A DNA stretch of 64,000 nt. It comes from Chalciporus piperatus (Eukaryota; Basidiomycota; Agaricomycetes; Boletales; Boletaceae). Both the position numbers and the translations under genes were made by a program. This document shows, piece by piece, positions 21,377 through 32,556 of the stretch. The DNA is taken from the NCBI GenBank assembly GCA_038093975.1, contig JBBPTG010000089.1, positions 1 to 64,000 of the forward strand, read 5' to 3'. How positions within the stretch are numbered: the stretch's first letter is position 1; each line of letters begins with the position of its first letter. The notes beneath the pieces were generated by a model that saw only the letters and a program-made list of their open reading frames with translations, ran no database searches and was not told where the DNA came from.

Positions 21377-23895
21377 TCAGCCATCCGCGGTGGTGAAACC
21401 GAGCACGCCTATCTCTAACTCACGATGGTGGCCAAACGCATTGCGACCCGCCTCAGCCTTCACAAACTCGGCACATTCCACTCTACTCTTTTTGATGTCG
21501 ACCAGATACAAAAAGACTGTGCTGAACATCCCTCTGTTCAGGTAGTCAATATCCATGCATCCCGCAGAGTGGCGAGTGTAAGTGTGACGTACAAGCCGAA
21601 AAGAAAAGCGAATGGCATGTTGTTGTTTCCGGAGGCGGTGATGACAGCGGCGGACACGAACGGCCCGATGAACCCAGATGTTTTACCGACCTGCGAAAGC
21701 ATCGTGAGTTCTCCACAAGAGCGAAATGGGAATTTGGAATCCACGAACCACTGAAAAGAGAGCAAAGAAGAGGAACCTAAGGTAACAGAGTGGGTGTGAG
21801 AGCAAGCGGGAACCCAATATGATAACCACGCACATCTGAGGAAGAGGCGAGACTTCGCTGAGCATCGTTTGGCTGTATGCGTACCATGGGCACACCACGA
21901 GTCCATAGAATGCTTGGTATAGCCTTCGATTTCAGTTAGAAAGTGAACTCCGAGGATATAGTCAGTAAATCATCACCATATCTCCCAGACATTTTTGAAG
22001 CCGAATTTATCAGTGTGTACCCCGACGAGGCCCCAGACAGTGAGAATCTACAGCTTTTGAGAGAGCGATGCATTGCAAACGAACTATTTGTACGAACCAA
22101 TATCCAGAAGACGCTGAACGAAAGCATCTGTCAAGCCGTGTGATTTTACTTTCCGAGTGCCAATACTCTGGACTTGCCTGTTTAGTCGGAATCTTGTACT
22201 TCTTCTGAACGAGCCAACAAGCACTGTAGATGTGCACTTGTTAGCTTGTTTCCCTTGAATCTAGGTGATGCATACTAGATCCCAAGTCCTTGTGTGAAGA
22301 TGGTGACAATTAACATCAGGGTCAGCTGGAGAGTGTCATATGTCACGATGCTATCTCAAATTCAGAATGTACTCGAAGTGAAATCCAAACTTCGCACCTG
22401 TTCTGCAATGTGGCGATCACGGTACTACGAAATAAGTCAGTAACAATTAAATTGTATGGATGCATGGGAGCATACGCGGTTGTATTCAGGACGTCCCCCC
22501 TAGAAATATATGCCGGTCAGTTTATGGAGCAGCCAGAAAACGAAACCGTACATGAGAAAGTAGAAGATAAGGTATAGAGATGTCTGTTTGAGGCGCATAC
22601 ATTCCCTGAGCGCAACATACGTTTGCCGGAACCCAATCGTCAGAAGTGATGTCCCCGGAGGAAGTAACAATCCAGGGCGACGTTTCTCAAGGAAGAACCA
22701 AGGCAAAGCGAAAACCACTGTATTTCTGTGAGCTTTATGCGTTGGAAGATCTGACCGCCACTCACGCCAAACTGCGCCCGAGAATGCGATCAGCGCGCTA
22801 AACGCTTTGGTATTGTTCTGCATGCTATCTCCAGCTTTCATACCTTCGAGAATACCGACCATGAGGACAAGGATGATTATTTCCCCCGCGGACGAGACCG
22901 TGAGTGAGACATTTGCGACCCTGTTTCTGGACAAGGACTCGAAGGCGGCGTGTTCGTCGGTGCTGGAGACCAAAATGAGAAACACGGATGTCGGACCCTT
23001 TTGAACCTTACCTTTTTGTTCCTTTCTCAACCTCTTGGCCTGACTCTTGGACCTCGGGAAGATGCCGTGTCAGACCCGGGAAAGCTGCTGCCCAAAAAGT
23101 GATAGCACCCTGTCTCGAGATCAGGTTATTAGACAAAGGTGCACTGGTGCATGCATACCTGATAGGCGGTGACTAGCAAGAACAGAGTCAGTGATGCGAA
23201 GCGATAACCACAGCAACTTCAACAACGCGGTAAAAGAGTGAAACTTACGACCCAAAATATAGAGAACAACGCCCGCTTGCCATTTAGAGGGATCATCGAC
23301 GCCGAGCCATGCAAAGGAAACTGCGACTCCGACCAGTGTGAAGACGATGGTGATATTGGGCCTTGGACAAGGTTAGGCGATTACGACATGACGGAGGAAT
23401 TCAAGAACCTCCATTGACCGTAATCAGCCCAAGCACCGATGACAAGGAGCAGGACTGCTTGTATGGCGAAACTTATACCATTGGTGAGAAGCACGATGGA
23501 GTTAACTACGAGATTCTCAACGGGGTCAGTTCGGAGTTGGCTCTGCGTACGCACTGTCTCTAATCTGTCCGAGATAGGGAAGCACACATCCTGTGTTGAT
23601 GCCGCACGGTGCCGAGTAAGGAGGTTGTGATGGATCGTAACCAGCGAGATAGAGCAAGTTCTGGAATTGAGAAGGACCAAGGTTGAATCCAGATAAACCG
23701 GTGTTACCCTAGGGAGTGTGAGCAAAGGATTCGTGGGCGTCCCCGGAGAACACATACAATAAAGTAGATATAAAAGGCCCACAGCTCCCTTCGAGAGGTG
23801 GTCAGCATCCACTCGGACTCAGTACCAACCTTGGATGGCATATCTGAATCGGTGCGTTTCGGGGAGGAGTCTGGTTTCTCAGTGTCGGTCGACAT
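21377..23895 (-). CDS. ATG22: autophagy-related vacuolar amino acid effluxer Atg22
   Basis: A densely split gene of about 18 short exons. The spliced reading includes GNTGLSGFNLGPSQFQNL, INSIVLLTNGISFAIQA, ADYGQWRPNITIVFT, TYQGAITFWAAAFPGLTR, AGEIIILVLMVGILEG, GTSLLTIGFRQTYVALREC, FYFLMGDVLNTT, YGLVVCPWYAYSQTMLSEV and SGFIGPFVSAAVITASGNNN. These are diagnostic Atg22/MFS segments. Atg22 exports amino acids from the vacuole after autophagic breakdown. One intron after KYKIPTKQ appears to be GC-AG (CAG/GCAAGT). The C-terminus (stop at 21377-21379, ending FTTADG) is the least certain part, because a further intron after NAFGHHRE is possible. A tandem repeat lies directly upstream. Confidence 0.85.
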
Positions 23896-23912
23896 GTGAG
23901 TATGTTTTCGCA

Positions 23913-24260
23913 TTGAATGTACGAGCCCTATATATCGTAGTCAAATCCGATGTCGTTAGTCTCTTTCAAGAACACGAGATAATTCCCACCCACGGTGTTG
24001 CATGAGCGGTACAGTCAACTCCCTCCTAACACATACCTGTCAGGGTGGCCTCGACGAAGACACCGTGAGCCTGAGTAGTACATTAATATTCAAGTTGTTA
24101 CGTTGAATGTACGAGCCCTATATGTCGTAGTCAAATTCGATGTAGTTAGTCTCCTTCAAGAACACGAGATACCGCATAAATCCACATGAGTGATACAGTC
24201 AACTCCCTCCAAACACATACCTGTCAGATTGGAAGAGCCTCGACGCTCATATAATTCAAA
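23913..24260. repeat. tandem duplication upstream of ATG22 (about 190-bp unit)
   Basis: Two direct copies start at about 23913 and 24103, each opening with GAATGTACGAGCCCTATAT and containing AAGAACACGAGAT and ACAGTCAACTCCCTCC. They are diverged by scattered substitutions and small gaps. They sit in the probable ATG22 promoter. Confidence 0.7.
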
Positions 24261-24403
24261 CTCCGCATGGGGAGTATCATAATTCAACGTCCTCGGTTGA
24301 GACAAATGTTCCCAGGTGTTGTACACCTTCATTTATCGATATTACACACTCTGCGGTGACTCAATATTTGCCGACGAGCGCGGGGGGGAGCTTGAATTAT
24401 GAT

Positions 24404-25510
24404 GAATATCGTATCCGAGGACAACGTGGGTCAAATCGAGAAGGTGGATTGGACTATCTAGCATGAAATCATCTGGTATTCCCCGCAGGTCTGTGCGTAG
24501 ACTGAGTTTCTTCAGCTTCGGAGACCCCCGCAAGATGGTGACTAACTGCGGCCAAGAGAAGGAAGGTTCGTGCACATGAAATCCGAGGTCGAGGTGTGTA
24601 AGATTAGATGCGGAGGAGATCCAGTGCTGATTCCAGTCTATGTGCACCCCCCAAAGCGTTATTTGTTCGAGACACGGCGCCAACCCACCGAAGAGAGTGA
24701 GGAATGATTCAGGTGGGTAGGTTTCTCGGCGACACCTGCTGAGGGGTTGATCCATGCCTAGCTGGAGTTGTAAAGTGGTGATCTGGGCAGCGGCGGGGAT
24801 GGATGGCTGAGAGGCAGCTTCAAGAAATTCCTCCATGGATTCAGAGCTCGGGAATGTCATCTTCATGGAGCGCCAGCGATGCACATGTGCAAGCAGCAAT
24901 TCGTAGCCCCCCGAGGAAAGTGTTGAACAGTCGATGTCTATGGGGAGGTCTTTGGTTCGTTCCAGCAAATAAGCAATCAGTGGTCCGGTGTAGGCGGAGT
25001 GATTGTGATGGAAGTCCAGAGAGACGGGGTCGCGATTGCCACATCATGCCAGTAACGACAAATCTGGGAAGCGATGCTCATGAGGGATGGGACTCGGGTG
25101 GCCGCTGGGACTGGGGAGCGACCTGCTTCTGCTTCATACGCGACAGCATCATTGCTGTCAGCGAGGCCAGAGTCTGTCTGGTGGGGCCACAGGGGGGCGA
25201 TGCCGAACTGAAAAATGCGCGAGAGTAGTTCTGGAGGCAAATTGTTGACATAGCATGGTTCTCTATGTTCAAGTTCAACTGTGCTCCGGATACAGGTTAG
25301 TGGACAGTGAGCAGCCTAAAGAAATGGCGATAAAAACCACCAAGGTTGTTCCAGTCCTCCTTAGACAGACTCAGGGATGGGATGAAGAGAGCCATTCCCT
25401 CCGAGCTGTAGTAAGTTATTATATTAGTTTGATTGCAAATTGATTGGGATCCATCTTGAAGACGCTTACATAATGAGAGATGAAAGGGCGGCCCGAGCTG
25501 CCCGAGCCAT
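24404..25510 (-). pseudogene. truncated inverted copy of the F-box gene
   Basis: Near-identical to the F-box gene at 14.9-16.1 kb, in the opposite direction. Exons 25470-25510 and 25341-25405 and the third exon start (25278) keep the parental splice sites. A one-base deletion near 24975 (CACTGATT versus CACTGCATT) shifts the frame to an immediate stop. The copy ends abruptly at about 24404, after GYDIH, losing the last third. It lacks the 60-codon AVTLFF... segment of the intact gene. Substitutions are few, so the duplication is young. It is divergent from the Maf gene, with only 36 bp between the former start codons. Confidence 0.85.
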
Positions 25511-25546
25511 TCCACAAGTTGCAGTGACCACGAGGAAACGAATACG

Positions 25547-26664
25547 ATGCCATCCCACAACGCTGTCCTCCCGCATGCATTGAAAACTCCTGGGATCGAA
25601 ATACTGAGGAATAAACGGGTCGTTCTCGCCTCAGCCAGCCCACGAAGAAACGAGATACTGCGAACACTCGTAAGTACCACACCCATGCTGCGTGTTTCCC
25701 CTACTCATTCGCAGACAACGGCTACATATCTAACCATATCTATCGTTCTGTGCGCCAGGGACTTGCACCGGAGATCGTGCCATCGACGTTTGAAGAGAAC
25801 CTACCCCTTTCCTCGTTCGAACATATTTATGAGTATCCCGTCGCCACTGCGACTCAGAAGGCGGTAGAGGTATATACGAGGCTCGTCGTACGTGTTCGCC
25901 GCTTGCTAGCCATGCAGATGGACATTTCAATCTCGTCGACATAGACCGAGAATCCGGACGATCCACCTGATCTCGTCATCGGATGTGAGACGCTCCTTCT
26001 CGTATCATATTCATCGTCTCTTCCTTTCTGACGTTGCATGCGAACAGCTGATACGGTCGTCTTTACTCACGCGCTGCCATCTACCACCCTGGAGATGGAG
26101 ATTGGGACCAGACAAGAGCTACTTGAGAAGCCTACGTCGAAACAGGACAACCTACGCATGCTCCAGGACCTCAATGGGAACGTGTGCGAGGTAGTTACCG
26201 GTGTTTCACTCGGTGTGTCTTAGTCATAGGCAGTCTGTCGAAGACGACTCATGGATCTCTAGTTTATCCCATCCTCACTGCGCCGGGATATGCTATAAGG
26301 TGAGATCACTTTGGTTTCGGTTCTGCACCTGTTCATCGCTCTCATGCATCAGGGAGATGGATGAACGGACGCTCGTTTTCTTTGTGGACAACCCTCTGCG
26401 CGTCCTCGAAGGATATGTTGAGAACGGAGAAGGTACAGACAGAGCAGGCGGCTTCGCAGTGCAGGTACGATTTCCGGGATCCTTCAATACGTGGTCGCGC
26501 ATGAAATCAACCAATTAATTAACTGACATCTATAGGGCCTCGGAAGTGTTCTCATCCGGAAGATTGACGGGGACTTTAACAACGTTGTTGGATTCCCTGG
26601 AGCATCGTTTTTTCACCTCCTAGATAAGCTTGTAGAGGAAGACGAGGACTTTATGCAGATCTGA
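25547..26664 (+). CDS. Maf-family nucleoside triphosphate pyrophosphatase
   Basis: Seven exons: 25547-25669, 25759-25887, 25945-25984, 26048-26212, 26263-26299, 26353-26464 and 26536-26664. They give 244 residues. The Maf signature is clear: RVVLASASPRRNEILRTLGL, a PSTFEENLP segment, PDLVIGSDTVVF, LEKPTSKQDNLRMLQDLNG, VVTGVSLVYP, YVENGEGTDRAGGFAVQGLG and IDGDFNNVVGFP. Maf/ASMTL-type enzymes hydrolyse non-canonical or excess NTPs (dTTP/UTP-like) to monophosphates in the cytosol. Length and motif order are normal for the family. The exact substrate cannot be told from sequence alone. Confidence 0.88.
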
Positions 26665-26889
26665 ATCCACTCGTTGGGTACAACTTACTCGGATAGTTGT
26701 CGTTAGAGTAGCAGCACAGCCATATGCTTACAAATCAGGCGAGTGGAAGGAGTCAACTGCGCTGGACCATTCGAATATCCTTTCATCTCTTCTCTCCCGC
26801 TCCTCATCTCACAGTCCGTTCACTCACCTGCTAACCCGTACAGGACTTCAACCGGCCGCTAACTTTCGGTCTCGTATTCGCCGTACTAG

Positions 26890-28415
26890 ATGTCTGGATT
26901 CGCAGCCCTCATGGCGCTGAGCGCCTCGCAGACAAAGGACGCACAGAGCGCTGTCCAAACAGCTCTCGACCAGCGTCAAAGAAACGAGGAGCTCAGACGC
27001 AAGAAAAAAGAAGAGACCGAGCGGAAAGCTCGAGAAGAAGAGGCCAAGCTCCGTCAGAAGCGATTCGAGGACGAGAAGAAGCAATACGAGCTCGAGGCGA
27101 AGAAAGAGGCAGAACGGGCTAGGATGGAGGCAGAAAAGGGACGGAGAGAGGAGGAAGCACGGAACGCACTTCTATATGGTCCAAAGAAGGCGAAATCGCA
27201 GGGGCCGAGATGGCCTACGTCGAACGCGGGGATCAGGGATGAAGTTCGCAGAGGTCGGGTGGCGGGCGACGACGACGACGATTCGGCGATGCCATTGACG
27301 AGGGAGGAGAAAAGGCAGAAGCGCTTGGAGGCCGATATGCGCCGCACTTACCAACTCAAACGTTCCTTGTCTACAGGGTACAGCAAGGCTGGCAGGCGAC
27401 TCCCAGGAGGCGCCATTGACGCCACGTCAGCGCCCAACTCTGACTCGATGGCGTCTGCGCAATCTGTCAAAGCGCGTCTGACTGCGCTGCCCAACACGCT
27501 GACGAAGCTCAACGTGAACAAACGGGACACGAGGACTATCGACGAAATTCTTCAGGACAGAGCCAAAGCGAAGAACGCCATTCTGGACGGTGACGAGGCA
27601 CGCGAATTCAACGATTGGTTTGGAAAGGCTAAGACAAAGAAAGAGTCTTCGACGCTCCCTAGCACACAGTCGAGTGCCTCCCTTGAATCTGGGCTTTCGT
27701 CTGGTGAAAATTCACCAAGACCGTTGGGCACAAGTAAGTGCATCCTCGGCAATGTCTCTAGAGTCATTGTCCCAACTGCCATGCTGGATCACAGCCTCGA
27801 TGAAATCGCAGACTTCCACTGCCAAGGCGCCTTCGAGTTATTCCGGAGCAAAGTCCTTGCAGTCTAAATCCACGTCGAACAAGTCGTCGTCGTCGACCTC
27901 TAAGCTCTCCTCCGCCAAACCCGCACGCTCCAGGAGCCCAGCCCCATTGCAAGCCAGGTCGCAGCCTTCCAAGTCTGCGTCCGGGTCAGCACCCTCTCGA
28001 AATGGAGCAATGCAGCCAAAGAAGCGACCACGATCACCTTCGCTCTCACCCTCGCCACCTCCTCCAAAACGTCGCGCAGGCTCGCAAGACGATGTGATCC
28101 GCTCCGAGATTTGGAAGATGTTTGGCAAAGACCGAACTTCGTATGTCGCGAGGGACGTCTTCAGCGATGATGAAGATATGGAAGCTGATGCGGACGATGT
28201 GATGAAGGAAGAAATGATGAGGTTAGTCCGATTCCGCCGTACAAGTTCTCGTTTTCTCTCCTTTTTTTCCCGCCGTCTTGTGACATACGTGCTTATACCC
28301 GCCCTCCAGTACCCGTCTTGCCAAACGCGAGGACGATCTTGCCCTCATGGAGGAGAAACGCCACGAAGAAGAGAAGCGCAGGCGAAAGCGCGAACGCGAG
28401 AGACAGGGCATGTGA
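26890..28415 (+). CDS. SPT2: SPT2 chromatin protein
   Basis: Three exons, 26890-27733, 27762-28221 and 28310-28415, give 469 residues. The C-terminal SPT2 domain reads EIWKMFGKDRTSYVARDVFS, DDEDMEADADDVMKEEMMST, RLAKREDDLALMEEKRHEEE, and ends basic. This block binds histone H3-H4 in Spt2 proteins. The N-terminal third is a charged coiled-coil-like segment (EERKAREEEAKLRQK type), the middle Ser-rich with PKKRPRS-like nuclear signals. It likely acts as a transcription-linked histone chaperone. Intron 1 is only 28 nt by the frame-consistent acceptor, which is unusually short. Confidence 0.88.
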
Positions 28416-29200
28416 CCCTACATCCCCAAGCATACATCCCACCGAGATTTCAATCCCAATACCATTCCCAATACCATTGATCACAACGCCAACAACCAAC
28501 ATCACTGACACCCAATAGTTGCTTTTATTATCCGCTTCCTTTACGGATTCCCCCTCACCTTTCTGTTTTCACATTGTTTTAATCTTGTGAAGGAACCTTT
28601 TTTTCATTTTACGAGTTTGACTCGATACCCACTCGATCAACATTGACCTCGTAGGCCGACAAACACCCAGGTTTTCTTTCTCTTGATTATCTAGATGCGA
28701 CTACAATCTGTTTGTCTCCCAACCCATGTTCATATGTCTTACTACACCTGTACTGGAATACTTTGCCACATGTTAATGCCACCATCCCATCGTTCTTCTG
28801 CATATGAACGAGATTGTTTTGAAAGTATCATCCCTGAAGCTGAAGAAGGCCAGCTTGGTCATGGGTTCATCGTCCTTTTATTCTTGCTGACCGAGCCTTC
28901 GTTACTTTGATTTGTTTCCGTATTATCGACTTTGGAATTGATCTCACTCCAGGCAATGACCGTGATGCTCTTCTTGTCTCCACCCGTCCATCTGGGTGGC
29001 TTTCGTCCTTTTCGCGCAGATCCTCGTTTCCCATTTCAAATGTCCTTCTCTGGATTCGACAATGTTCGTCAGATCAAACAGTTGTTACTTCCGAGTCCTC
29101 ATGCTATTCTCTCCGACTCTCTACTCGTTTGACAGAACTCAGATAAACAAGATTCCCCCATTGTTATATATTCTCGCCGTGTGGTCCCGCACCACGAATT
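28416..29200. other. gene-free stretch with a copied promoter fragment
   Basis: SPT2 3' flank, then a K-type 3' region (TACTTTGATTTGTTTCCGTA near 28.9 kb). At about 29000-29085 lies a copy of the segment upstream of the F-box gene (14745-14825). No gene is seen. Confidence 0.45.
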
Positions 29201-29474
29201 TTAACAAGTGAGCTGAGAAAAATAGTATGAGCACACCTCACCGTGACGCAGCTGAAAGAGAAAATAACGTACGCTACGGCATCCAACTGATGTAGGTTCG
29301 CGTGCTTCAACTTCGCGCGCTTCAGGGGCCTAAGAAAATAGTATGAACACAAATTAGTCCCATCCCCCTGACGTGCCGATCAATAAAACGGGAGTGCAAA
29401 CGGTCACTCACAAGGGGGGCGGCGAGCACGGCAGCTGCAGCGGCGACGATGAAGAATAGACGGGAGAATTGCAT
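29201..29474 (-). CDS. K4: degenerate member of the secreted peptide family
   Basis: Three phase-0 exons, 29412-29474, 29273-29329 and 29201-29212, give 43 residues. The signal peptide MQFSRLFFIVAAAAAVLAAP is intact. The second exon encodes APEAREVEAREPTSVGCRS and the last LTC-stop. No PPDWKR unit and no KR site remain, although the EVEARE stretch resembles AEVEERQ of K1. It may be a pseudogene that lost its repeat exons, or a short secreted peptide with one cysteine in the second exon and one in the last. The TATA box and start context are conserved. Confidence 0.5.
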
Positions 29475-29549
29475 CGTTTAGTTGGAGAAGAGGGTTGTAG
29501 GAGAAGAGGGTTGAGTGGTTGGTTGGTGTAGAATTGGGAACGACAAGGC

Positions 29550-29562
29550 CGCTTTTTATGCA
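29550..29562 (-). promoter_or_regulatory. TATA box of K4
   Basis: TGCATAAAAAGC on the minus strand at the same distance from the start codon as in the other K genes. Confidence 0.5.
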
Positions 29563-29699
29563 GGAGATCCTTTGGTCGTAGCCTTATCAGCTTCATGCGG
29601 CCATGGATGCGGGCGCCGCCATGACCATGTGCCGATGTCTGTTATCGAGGATGAACGAGGTTGGATTCGCCCCAAAACATGATGGGCTCGAAGCTAGCC

Positions 29700-30700
29700 G
29701 GGGTCCATGTTGCCACGGTTTGTCAGGAGTGAGAAAGAACGACTGTATTCCTATCAATCTTCGGTCTGCTTAGGGCGTACGAGGGCCAAGACGAGGGCAT
29801 ACGGTTTGTCTCACTTCTCCGTGTCACGCGATCATGTGGGCCTGGGCAAGGCTGTGTAAGATCGGATCAGACCTTGTCCATGTCGATCCCGAGCGATTTG
29901 AACGAGGCCACCCTGCAAATTTTTTATTATTACAACACTTTGTGTCGTGCACAGGGAATTGCTGATACAATATTGCATTGCCGATAATCAATGCCAAAGC
30001 CCATTTTTCGAACTGATTGCTTGAGAGAGCACGACCCCGATGGTTTGAGCCCGTTTGAGGAGACATCCGCCGATGTCAGCTCGGTCAGCCGGGCTCCGTC
30101 AGCCAGCATACCAATGGAGGAAAGGAGTGAGAATGAAGGTTCAAGGAGGAGGTAGGAGAAGAGCAGCCTGATCGTACCTAATACCACCCAACGAAGCCTT
30201 CCGTTTGGTGGCGGATTTCCGTTGGGCCCCTGCGGGCATTGCGGGGGGCCATCTGTGTTGTCTTCTGTCACGTCAGACTCATCAGGAAAAACCTCTGGGT
30301 GGATTATTGGTGCCAAGGAGGAGGAAAGTCATACCAAGGGTACTAAGCTTTTCGGCTGCACTAGGATGTGCCTAACCAAAGGCCACCAAAGGCCTCATGG
30401 ATGATCTCTTGCGCACTGTGACTGCGAAAAACGAGTCGCCGTTGCTTGCGTGTGGGGTTCCGATGCCATTCCGCTCTCAGAGGCTTGGTTCGCGCGCCGA
30501 TTATTTCTTGACTTTGGTAGATATAAATCAGGAAGAGTTAAAAAACCCTGACGGTCACGATGAAGGAAGGAAGCCGACCCAACTTGAACTGAGCCCCCAA
30601 ACCTTCGTCCCTTCCTCAACCATCCTTTCTCGCAGACCTTGGTGGTGGAGGAGGCGTAACGACTATCATCGGCGCAGGCCGTACCCAGGGAGATATGTAC
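29700..30700 (-). pseudogene. mosaic of carrier-gene and ERV41 fragments
   Basis: Minus-strand matches to the carrier gene occur in pieces: the last exon (ALALIIGNA near 30.0 kb), exon 5 (SDVTEDNTDGPPQ near 30.26 kb) and exon 4 (ACTGCGAAAAACGAGTCGC near 30.43 kb). From about 30.52 to 30.69 kb the plus strand matches the minus strand of the ERV41 C-terminus and 3' flank (TAGATATAAATCAGGAAGAG). The pieces are scrambled and stop-filled. This is a composite of two neighbouring genes from 9.6-14.6 kb, placed upstream of K4, and cannot encode either protein. Confidence 0.75.
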
Positions 30701-31117
30701 CACCCCGTCAACGACGTGTTGATTGCGATAGTCGTACAAACTGTATCGGCTCGTTCTTGGAGTGGCCGACCCGCCGACTCGCCAGTACTTGCTTGATACT
30801 TCCCCGAGATAGTAACAATTTATCAACACAGAAATTGTGGAATGCCGAATAATCAAGAAAAGGCATAAATGGGACAAGGTTTATTGCACAGTCGATGATA
30901 CAGAAACAAATTAAAGTAGCGATGGCTCGGCAAGAATAAAAGGACGACAAGCCTCACGAGAAGAAAGCCAACAGATAAACATGATATTCACAACGAGTCA
31001 CATTTGTGTAGCACGCCGAAGTCTACAGCTGAAACCGGTCAGAATAACGTAAACACACAGCAAACAACTGAAAGGGAAAGGGAGCTTACATGTCCGCCCA
31101 CTCCAGGGAGAGAGTCC

Positions 31118-31924
31118 TTAGGATCCAGGGAGAGGGAGGTCGCGCTTTGGATGGCCTTCATGACCTGCGATGTAGTCACGCTTTGGATGGCCTTCATGAT
31201 CTCCGATGAAGTCTGCATGACCTGCGATGTAGTCACGCTTTGAATGGCCTTCATGATCTCCGATGAAGTCTGCATGACCTGCAATGTAGTCACGCTTTGA
31301 ATGGCCTTCATGATCTCCGATGAAGTCTGCATGACCTGCGATGTAGTCACGCTTTGGATGGCCTTCATGATCTCCGATGAAGTCTGCATGACCTGCAATG
31401 TAGTCACGCTTTGAATGGCCTTCATGATCTCCGATGAAGTCTGCATGACCTGCGATGTAGTCGCGCTCTTCAAGGAGCTAAGAAAATAGTATGAGCACCC
31501 GACACAGCTGAAAGAGCAAATGAGCTTACCTGTCCAGGAGCAAGTCCACGCAATTGGCCTCCTCGTTGGCGCTCTTCAAGGAGCTAAGAAAATAGTATGA
31601 GCACCCGACACAGCTGAAAGAGCAAATGAGCTTACCTGTCCAGGAGCAAGTCCACGCAATTGGCCTCCTCGTTGGCGCTCTTCAAGGAGCTAAGAAAATA
31701 GTATGAGCACCCGACACAGCTGAAAGAGCAAATGAGCTTACCTGTCCAGGAGCAAGTCCACGCAATTGGCCTCCTCGTTGGCGCTCTTCAAGGAGCTAAG
31801 AAAATAGTATGAGCACCCGACACAGCTGGAAGAGAGCTACGGAGTGCAAACGGTCACTCACAGCAGGGGCGGCGAGCACTGCAGTTGCAGCGGCGACGAA
31901 AAAGAATAGACGGGAGAACTGCAT
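31118..31924 (-). CDS. K5: Kex2-type repeat precursor with five 19-residue KR-ended repeats
   Basis: Five phase-0 exons: 31862-31924, 31742-31795, 31636-31689, 31530-31583 and 31118-31477. They give 194 residues. The signal peptide is MQFSRLFFFVAAATAVLAAP. Three identical exons encode LLEERQRGGQLRGLAPGQ. The last exon encodes LLEER, then five units of DYIAGHADFIGDHEGHSKR (S or P before KR), a short DYIAGHEGHPKR, and DLPLPGS-stop. Cutting at KR would yield five 17-residue His/Asp-rich peptides, one 10-mer and one 7-mer. A conserved tyrosine opens each core, as in dikaritin RiPP precursors, but no UstY-type enzyme is in the window. Pheromone-like, metal-binding or effector roles are equally open. 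Confidence 0.85.
31178..31462 (-). repeat. five 57-bp coding tandem repeats
   Basis: Exact 57-nt period, five units, inside K5 exon 5, followed by a 36-nt short unit at 31142-31177. Copies differ at only a few bases (ATC/ATT, TCA/CCA), so the array is recent or homogenised. Confidence 0.9.
31530..31795 (-). repeat. three 106-bp exon-intron tandem units in K5
   Basis: Each unit is a 54-nt exon plus a 52-nt intron (GTAAGCTCATTTGC...TTCTTAG), essentially identical between units. Duplicating a whole phase-0 exon with its intron adds 18 residues without disturbing frame or splicing. Confidence 0.9.
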
Positions 31925-32000
31925 TGTTTACTCGGTGAATGGCTTGTAGGAGAAGTGGGCTGAGAGGGTGGGTTGGGGTAGATTGGAAACGAAAAGGCCA

Positions 32001-32009
32001 CTTTTATAC
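32001..32009 (-). promoter_or_regulatory. TATA box of K5
   Basis: TATAAAAG on the minus strand, about 80 nt upstream of the K5 start codon. Confidence 0.6.
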
Positions 32010-32556
32010 TGGGGATCCTTTGGTGATACTTACTAGTCTTCTCAGCTTCACCGCCATGGATGCGGACGCCGCCATGATCATGGGATGCCTGCTATCGATG
32101 CACGACGTTAGATGTGAACGAAGCCCGGCCCCCACTCAAACCATGGGTAAGAGTGCTCAAAGTTCTGGCAACATGACATGGCCATGTACCATGTAGCCCC
32201 AATACTTTGTACATATATGGATCCTTCGAGGCAGATCTACGCACGACGTTAGTAGATGTGAACGACCGCGGGCGGCCCGCTCAATTGAACACGAGTGTGG
32301 GGTGGGAGTGAGTGCAGTATAAGTAGCAGTCGTGAGACAAACCGAAGTCCCCCTAAGCAGGCCGAACATTGAACGAAGAGTCGTTCCTTCTCACTACGGA
32401 CAAACCGTGGCAACATGGGCCATGCATCGCACGACCCAAATCGATGCTTCCATTTCCATCTATATATCTAAGTCTGCCATCGAGACAAGCACCACACAAC
32501 GGAAAAATGGGACGACTCGTTTCATGAATGCATGACCCACCGAATGTCGGATATTC

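Noticed and set aside
31178..31462. 57-bp direct repeats as a possible CRISPR-like array
   Set aside because: Head-to-tail coding repeats without unique spacers in a eukaryotic gene.
31039..31473. A 144-codon minus-strand frame (SVTTSQVMQTSSEIMKAIQ repeats) over K5 exon 5
   Set aside because: It is the out-of-phase shadow of the DYIAGH...KR frame. The spliced leader enters the other frame, which also gives KR sites and agrees with K7.
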